Positions 59,090 to 64,000 of a DNA stretch of 64,000 nt are shown here, piece by piece. This stretch comes from Xanthomonas citri pv. mangiferaeindicae. GTDB taxonomy: Bacteria > Pseudomonadota > Gammaproteobacteria > Xanthomonadales > Xanthomonadaceae. Made by a program: the position numbers and the translations under genes. A model generated the notes under the pieces. It had not been told where the DNA came from. It saw nothing but the letters and a program-made list of their open reading frames with translations, and ran no database searches. Location of the stretch: the NCBI GenBank assembly GCA_002240395.1, contig CP016836.1, forward strand, positions 1,736,001-1,800,000, written 5' to 3'. Numbering within the stretch: position 1 is the stretch's first letter; every line of letters starts with the position of its first letter.

Positions 59090-61629
59090 AGCCACCTCGG
59101 GAACAGGTGCAGCACGCCCCAGGCGACCACGCCCTGGCCTACCGCGTAGCGCCAGAAGCCGGCGGCCACGCGCGACTCCAAGTTGCGTACCGCGTCCACA
59201 TGGCCGCGGTGGATGCGCAGTGCGACGAAGCCGCCGATCAGCATCGCCACAACGACGTGCACCGCGTGGAAGCCGGTCAGCGTCCAGACCACCGACGCGT
59301 AGGCATGGACCTGGGGCGCACCGGTCGACTGCCAGATCGTCGGCAGGTGCAGCGCGAGGAAGGCAGCGCCGGCGACGAGGGCGACCCCGTGCCAGGCGAT
59401 CGCGGTCCCGCGCCGCCCGGCGCGCAGCGCGCGCGGCGCGGCCCATGCCGACAGCAGGGGCACCGTCAGCGCGGCGAGTGCGGCGAGCGTCGGCGCCCAG
59501 GCCGCCAGCTGTGCGCCGCCGGCTGGCCAGGCCGGTGCGTTGAGCCACAGGTAGAAGTACGCGAACACCAGCGAAGCGAACAGCGAGCCATCGATCAGCA
59601 ACGTCGCCACCAGCGCCCACCAGCCCGGCGCGTTGCGTGCCGCCGCCTGCGTCGGCAGGGTCAAGCCGGGTGCGACCTCGATCGACGCCGGCGCGTGGCG
59701 GTCGCCCGTGGTCCAGGCCCAGACCAGGAACAGGCCGATCAGCGGTCCTAGCATCAGCACCGACAGCCAATACTGCGAGGTGATGAAGCCGGTCAGCAAC
59801 ACGCCGATCGACAGCGCCGCCAGCAGCGGCCACCAGGTCGAGGTCGAGACCCGGATCACCTGTTCGGGGCGCGCCGATTGAATGCCCGTGCCGAGAATCT
59901 CGCGGCGCCCGTCGTGTGCCTCGCCGAGCAGACCGTCGGTGCGGGCGACCTCGTCGGCGATCGCCGGACGGTGCCACAACGGGTAGCGATCGCCGACTTC
60001 GGGCACCGAGGCGACGTTGTACGCCGGCACCGGTCGCGGCAGCGCCCATTCCAGCGTGCCGGCCTGCCAGGGATTGGCGTCGGCGCGGCGACCGAGCACG
60101 AAGCACAGCGCCACATCGATCAGGATCGCGATGACGCCGACCGCCAGCACGAAGCCGGCCGCGGTCGAGACCAGATTCAGCCAGTGCACGCCGAGCTCCA
60201 TCGCATAGCTGTCGACGCGCCGCGGCAGCCCGACCAGGCCGGTCAGATGCATCGGCAGGAACGTCAGATTCATGCCGATGAACACCAGCCAGAAGCCGCT
60301 GCGGCTCAGCGATTCGGACGGCATGCGCCCGCTCGCCAGCGGCAGCCAGTAGTAGAGCCCGGCGAACATCGGAAACATCAGCCCGCCGATCAGCACGTAG
60401 TGCAGATGCGCGACGACGAAATGGGTGTCGTGCGCCTGCCAGTCGAACGGCACGAAGGCCAACATCACTCCGGTCAGCCCGCCGCAGACGAACACCACGA
60501 AGAAGCCGACGATGTGCAGCATCGGCACGCGCAGCCACGGCTTGCCCGACCACAGCGTGGCGATCCACGCGAACACCTGGATGCCGGTCGGGATGGCCAC
60601 CATCATGCTCGCCGCACTGAAGAACGCCAGCGCCAGCAACGGGATGCCGACCGCGAACATGTGGTGCACCCACAGGCCGAAGCTCAGAAAGCCCGTCGCC
60701 ACCAGCGCCAGTACGATCCAGGTGTAGCCCACGATCGGGCGGCGGGCGAAGGTCGGCACCACCATCGACACCACGCCGGCGGCCGGCAGGAAGATGATGT
60801 AGACCTCGGGATGGCCGAACAACCAGAACAGGTGCTGCCACAGCAATGGGTCACCGCCGCGCGCGACCTCGAAGAACGCGAAGTCGAACGCGCGCTGGAT
60901 CTCCAGCAGCAGGCTGGCCAGGATCAGTGGCGGAAAGCCGAACGCGATCATGAAAGCGGTCACCAGCACCGCCCAGGCGAATACCGGCATGCGGGTGAGG
61001 TCCATGCCCGGCGCGCGCGTGATCAGGATCGCCACGATCAGCTCCACCGCCGCGGTGACCGCCGCGATCTCGGCGAACGTCACGCCGATCAGCCAGAAAT
61101 CCGCACCCTTGCCCGGCGAGTAGGTCGCGTCGGTCAGTGGCGTGTACATGAACCAGCCGCCGTCGGGCGCCGCGCCGAACAGGAAGCTCGAATACAGGAA
61201 CAGGCCGCCGAACAGATAGCACCACCAGCCGAATGCCGACAGCCGCGGGAACGGCAGGTCGCGCGAGCCGAGCATCTTCGGGATCAGGTACATCGCGAAG
61301 CCTTCCATGATCGGCACCGCGAACAGGAACATCATCGTCGTGCCGTGCATGGTCACGAACTGGGCATAGCGCTCGGGGTCGAGCACCTGCAGGCCGGGCC
61401 AGGCCAGCTGCAGCCGGATGAACATCGACAGCATTCCGCCGATCAGCAGAAACGCAAAGCCGGTGACGATGAAGCGCATCGCGATCGTCGAGTGGTTGAC
61501 CGCGGTCAGCTGGCCGACCAGGCCGCGTCCGTTCGACCACACGCGCTCGAGCAGCGCCAGCCGCTCGGCGTGGCGCAGGCGGTCGCCCGGCGACGGCAGC
61601 ACCGGATCGGGCCCCAGGCCGCCGCTCAC
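59086..61629 (-). CDS. ctaD: Cytochrome c oxidase subunits I and III, fused
   Basis: The product is 847 residues. Residues 1 to about 560 form the haem-copper oxidase subunit I: MHGTTMMFLFAVPI (low-spin haem His), HPEVYIIFLPAAGVVS with the Cu(B) His and cross-linked Tyr, HHMFAVG (Cu(B) His pair) and AHLHYVLIGG (haem ligands). After a linker, residues about 640-847 are a subunit III-like five-helix segment (LLIDGSLFASLVFAYFYLWL; GFHAVHVVVAMLIGGFVALR). Fused I+III forms are known in caa3-type oxidases. The start is GTG 61629, overlapping the coxB stop (GTGA). Confidence 0.94.
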   Translation of the reverse strand: MSGGLGPDPVLPSPGDRLRHAERLALLERVWSNGRGLVGQLTAVNHSTIAMRFIVTGFAFLLIGGMLSMFIRLQLAWPGLQVLDPERYAQFVTMHGTTMMFLFAVPIMEGFAMYLIPKMLGSRDLPFPRLSAFGWWCYLFGGLFLYSSFLFGAAPDGGWFMYTPLTDATYSPGKGADFWLIGVTFAEIAAVTAAVELIVAILITRAPGMDLTRMPVFAWAVLVTAFMIAFGFPPLILASLLLEIQRAFDFAFFEVARGGDPLLWQHLFWLFGHPEVYIIFLPAAGVVSMVVPTFARRPIVGYTWIVLALVATGFLSFGLWVHHMFAVGIPLLALAFFSAASMMVAIPTGIQVFAWIATLWSGKPWLRVPMLHIVGFFVVFVCGGLTGVMLAFVPFDWQAHDTHFVVAHLHYVLIGGLMFPMFAGLYYWLPLASGRMPSESLSRSGFWLVFIGMNLTFLPMHLTGLVGLPRRVDSYAMELGVHWLNLVSTAAGFVLAVGVIAILIDVALCFVLGRRADANPWQAGTLEWALPRPVPAYNVASVPEVGDRYPLWHRPAIADEVARTDGLLGEAHDGRREILGTGIQSARPEQVIRVSTSTWWPLLAALSIGVLLTGFITSQYWLSVLMLGPLIGLFLVWAWTTGDRHAPASIEVAPGLTLPTQAAARNAPGWWALVATLLIDGSLFASLVFAYFYLWLNAPAWPAGGAQLAAWAPTLAALAALTVPLLSAWAAPRALRAGRRGTAIAWHGVALVAGAAFLALHLPTIWQSTGAPQVHAYASVVWTLTGFHAVHVVVAMLIGGFVALRIHRGHVDAVRNLESRVAAGFWRYAVGQGVVAWGVLHLFPRWL

Positions 61630-62447
61630 AGCACGTTCTCCGAAGCGCGGTGGCGCGGCGGCGCGCGCCCGGCCGGGGCCCGCGCCGACGGCGGCTCGTC
61701 GGCCTGCGCCGGCGGCTGCGCGGCCAGCCACGCGGGTATCGCCTCGGCCGCCATCACCCGCACCGGGAACAGCATGCGCGCATGCTCCAGGCCGCAGAAC
61801 TCCGCACACTGGCCGCGCATCGGCACGGCCGCGTCGGCGCGCAGGCGCAGGACGTTGACGCGGCCGGGGATCGCATCGATCTTGCCGCCGAGTCTTGGAA
61901 TCCAGAAGCTGTGGATCACATCCTCGCTGGTGATGCGGAACTCGACCATCCGGCCCAGTGGCATCGCCAGTGCGTCGACACTCTCGCCCAGCACCGTGTC
62001 ATCGCGATCGCGATAGCGGAAATGCCATTGCCATTGCCGGGCGGTCACCTCGACGACCATGTCCGGCGTCGCGCCCACCCCGGTCACCCGCGCGCTGGTC
62101 AGGCTGCCGTAGACCAGCAGCGCGGTCAGCACCAGCGTCGGCAGCACCAGGCCGCCCCACACCACCAGGCGCTCGGGCTGCCGCAGCGCCTGGCCGGCCT
62201 CGCGGCGGCGCAGCGCACGCCACAGCAGCGCGAGCACGAGCGCCCAGACCACGGTGAAGGCGCCGGCCATCAGCCACCAGCCAAAGGCGATCTGCGCCGC
62301 GGCCGGGCCGGCGGGGGCGAGCGCCGATTGCGGACCGGCGCAGCCGGCCAGCGCGAGGCCGCTCAGCGCGACGCCGGCGGCGATGCGGGCGCGAAGGCGC
62401 CGTGGTTGTCGGTTCCGATGCTCGATGATGCCGCCCCTGGGATGCAC
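61626..62447 (-). CDS. coxB: Cytochrome c oxidase subunit II
   Basis: The product is 273 residues from GTG 62447. A lipoprotein-type signal is seen (GVALSGLALAGC), which would anchor the subunit by lipid, followed by two membrane helices (FGWWLMAGAFTVVWALVLAL; VVWGGLVLPTLVLTALLVYG). The Cu(A) domain has VEVTARQWQWHFRY, SEDVIHSFWIP and GQCAEFCGLEHARM, providing the copper ligands (two Cys, two His, Glu, Met). The C-terminus is disordered, without a fused cytochrome c domain. No ribosome site is clear, so a different start is possible. Confidence 0.9.
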   Translation of the reverse strand: MHPRGGIIEHRNRQPRRLRARIAAGVALSGLALAGCAGPQSALAPAGPAAAQIAFGWWLMAGAFTVVWALVLALLWRALRRREAGQALRQPERLVVWGGLVLPTLVLTALLVYGSLTSARVTGVGATPDMVVEVTARQWQWHFRYRDRDDTVLGESVDALAMPLGRMVEFRITSEDVIHSFWIPRLGGKIDAIPGRVNVLRLRADAAVPMRGQCAEFCGLEHARMLFPVRVMAAEAIPAWLAAQPPAQADEPPSARAPAGRAPPRHRASENVL

Positions 62448-62652
62448 GCGCCGCGGTCGTGTCGATCGACACCACCCGCGCTGCACGCTAACGGCCGCTG
62501 CGGCCACGCGATGTGAATGCGCGCTGTCGTGCGCGCCGCGGCGCGGCAAGAGTCGGCGACCGGCTTGGCGGACACGCGCTCCCGCCGCCGCGGTTCAGCG
62601 CGGTGACGATGCCGTCTCACGGATTGAGACCTGGACCTGTCACGGTGCGTCG

Positions 62653-63939
62653 GTGAACCTAACCGACAAGCTCGCCGTGCTCGCTGACGCCGCCAAGTAC
62701 GACGCCTCCTGCGCGTCGAGCGGTGCGAACCGGCGCGACTCGTCGAAGACCGGCGGCATCGGCAGTACCGAAGGCATGGGCATCTGCCACTCGTACACGC
62801 CCGATGGCCGCTGCGTGTCGCTGCTCAAGATCCTGCTGACGAACTTCTGCGTGTTCGACTGCGCGTACTGCGTCAATCGGGTGTCGAGCAACGTGCGCCG
62901 CGCGCGCTTCACGACCCAGGAGGTCGTGGACCTGACGCTGGATTTCTACAAGCGCAACTACATCGAAGGGCTGTTCCTGTCGAGCGGCATCATCCGCAAC
63001 GGCGACTACACGATGGAGCAACTGGTCGAGGTCGCGCGCAGCCTGCGGCAGGACCATCGCTTCGGCGGCTACATCCACCTCAAGACCATTCCCGACGCCG
63101 CCCCCGAGCTGCTCGCCGCGGCCGGCCGCTACGCCGACCGGCTCAGCATCAACATCGAGCTGCCGACCGAGGCCGGCATGTCGGCACTGGCGCCCGAAAA
63201 AACCCACGCCGGCATCCACGGCGCGATGGGCGAGCTCAAATGGCGCATCGACGAAGACAAGGATGCGCGCCGCGCCAAGCGCCAGGCCGTGGGCGTGCGC
63301 CGGGCCAAAGCGCCGCGGTTCGCGCCGGCCGGGCAGAGCACGCAGATGATCGTCGGTGCCGACGGCGCCAACGATCGTCGCATCCTCGAATCGAGCAGCC
63401 GCATGTACGGCACCTACCGCATGCGTCGCGTCTATTACTCGGCCTTCAGTCCGATTCCCGACGCCTCCAAGACCCTGCCGCTGCAGGCACCGCCGCTGTT
63501 GCGCGAGCACCGGCTCTACCAGGCCGACTGGCTGCTGCGCTTCTACGGCTTCGATGTCGACGAGATCACGCCCGAGCCTGCCGCCGAAGGCGCGCCGGCC
63601 GCGGACGGCACCGAGGCGGGCATGCTCGATCTCGATGTCGATCCCAAGCTCGCCTGGGCCCTGCGCAACCCGACGCGTTTCCCGGTCGACGTCAACCGCG
63701 CACCGCGCGAGATGTTGCTGCGCGTGCCGGGGCTGGGCGCGCGCAATGTCGAGCGGATCATCGCCGCGCGTCCGCACGGGGCCCTGCGCCTGGACGATCT
63801 GGCGCGGCTGCGCGTGCCGCTGAAGAAGGTCATGCCGTTCGTCGTCGTGCCCGGTCACCATCCCCGCCAGCGCCTCGACGATCCCGTCCGCCTGCGCAGC
63901 GAACTGGCCCCGCAACCGCGCCAGGCGAGCCTGTTCTGA
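62653..63939 (+). CDS. Radical SAM protein of the putative DNA modification/repair type, with HhH domain
   Basis: The product is 428 residues from GTG 62653. KLAVLADAAKYDASC is the typical start. The radical SAM cluster is in NFCVFDCAYCVNR (C-x3-C-x2-C). A core of about 280 residues follows (FFLSSGI-like LFLSSGIIRNGDYTMEQLV; RLSINIELPTEAGMSALAPE). The C-terminus has a helix-hairpin-helix module (VNRAPREMLLRVPGLGARNV, then RIIAARPHG and PLKKVMPFVV) that would bind DNA. In other genomes the partner gene encodes a DUF4130/uracil-DNA-glycosylase-like protein immediately downstream; here the window ends, and only an unassignable 60-bp start is visible. The mechanism is unproven. Confidence 0.85.
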   Translation: MNLTDKLAVLADAAKYDASCASSGANRRDSSKTGGIGSTEGMGICHSYTPDGRCVSLLKILLTNFCVFDCAYCVNRVSSNVRRARFTTQEVVDLTLDFYKRNYIEGLFLSSGIIRNGDYTMEQLVEVARSLRQDHRFGGYIHLKTIPDAAPELLAAAGRYADRLSINIELPTEAGMSALAPEKTHAGIHGAMGELKWRIDEDKDARRAKRQAVGVRRAKAPRFAPAGQSTQMIVGADGANDRRILESSSRMYGTYRMRRVYYSAFSPIPDASKTLPLQAPPLLREHRLYQADWLLRFYGFDVDEITPEPAAEGAPAADGTEAGMLDLDVDPKLAWALRNPTRFPVDVNRAPREMLLRVPGLGARNVERIIAARPHGALRLDDLARLRVPLKKVMPFVVVPGHHPRQRLDDPVRLRSELAPQPRQASLF

Positions 63940-64000
63940 TGGCCTGCGACGCATGGCACTTCTGCATCTCCCAGACCCTCGAGTTCGGATGAGCTCCTTA

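Noticed and set aside
59878..62016. 712-codon plus-strand frame opposite the oxidase genes
   Set aside because: Antisense to subunits I and II, whose metal-ligand motifs are clear; its His/Gln/Arg-rich text is typical of an antisense artefact.

Overview
The window is about 64 kb of very GC-rich DNA (roughly 70 percent by eye) from a bacterial chromosome. Gene content, small codirectional operons, and the combination of a tricorn-like S41 peptidase, DUF4124 and M56/BlaI genes with caa3-type oxidase genes suggest a Xanthomonadaceae/Lysobacteraceae member (Lysobacter or Luteimonas type). This is inference; no rRNA or tRNA gene is present to confirm it.

Layout. 1-5.5 kb: the 3' part of a tricorn-like peptidase with an apparent frameshift, a gamma-glutamyltransferase and an exported protein of unknown function. 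5.5-7.8 kb: a divergent TetR regulator and alpha/beta hydrolase around an AT-rich promoter island. 7.9-10.2 kb: a blaI-M56 sensor pair with two clear BlaI-type operators. 10.4-14.1 kb: an orphan ParA-like ATPase, then sixA, YceI and a phospholipase D lipoprotein. 14.5-15.0 kb: two tiny genes whose products share a C-terminal motif. 15-20.3 kb: thioesterase, acyltransferase, YheT-type hydrolase, TPR-sulfotransferase-like protein and PEBP protein. 20.4-28.3 kb: a frameshifted META/DUF4377 lipoprotein, uppP, a DUF4124 protein, pyrE, a di-haem peroxidase, exodeoxyribonuclease III, an AmpG-like permease and a lipoprotein. 28.5-34.9 kb (minus strand): dinG, YihY, a Phd/ParE toxin-antitoxin pair, dnaG and a small gene. 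35-40.2 kb: two small proteins, an SDR enzyme beside a lipoprotein fused to a decayed SDR copy, a serine hydrolase, a DODA-type dioxygenase and a KTSC protein. 40.8-53.7 kb: hybrid histidine kinase, DUF72, oxidoreductases, an AraJ-like MFS carrier, a PNPOx-like protein with a histone-like tail, an EEP phosphatase, a BON protein, an aldo/keto reductase and a MscS channel. 53.8-62.4 kb: an oxidase region (CtaG-like, HemJ/CopD-like, coxB, fused subunits I+III, DUF2231) interrupted by a permuted papain-fold enzyme and a 7TMR-DISM diguanylate cyclase. 62.6 kb to the end: a radical SAM/HhH protein of a putative DNA-repair pair.

Many intergenic regions between codirectional genes carry one family of GC-rich double-palindrome repeats, often as mosaic or tandem arrays (near 4.0, 14.3, 21.4, 22.5, 25.3, 32.6 and 40.4 kb). 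No transposase, prophage, CRISPR array, tRNA or rRNA was seen. The most interesting observations are the repeat family, the paired small genes, the histone-tailed PNPOx protein, the lipoprotein/SDR chimera, and the toxin-antitoxin pair abutting dnaG with a 16-bp tandem duplication.
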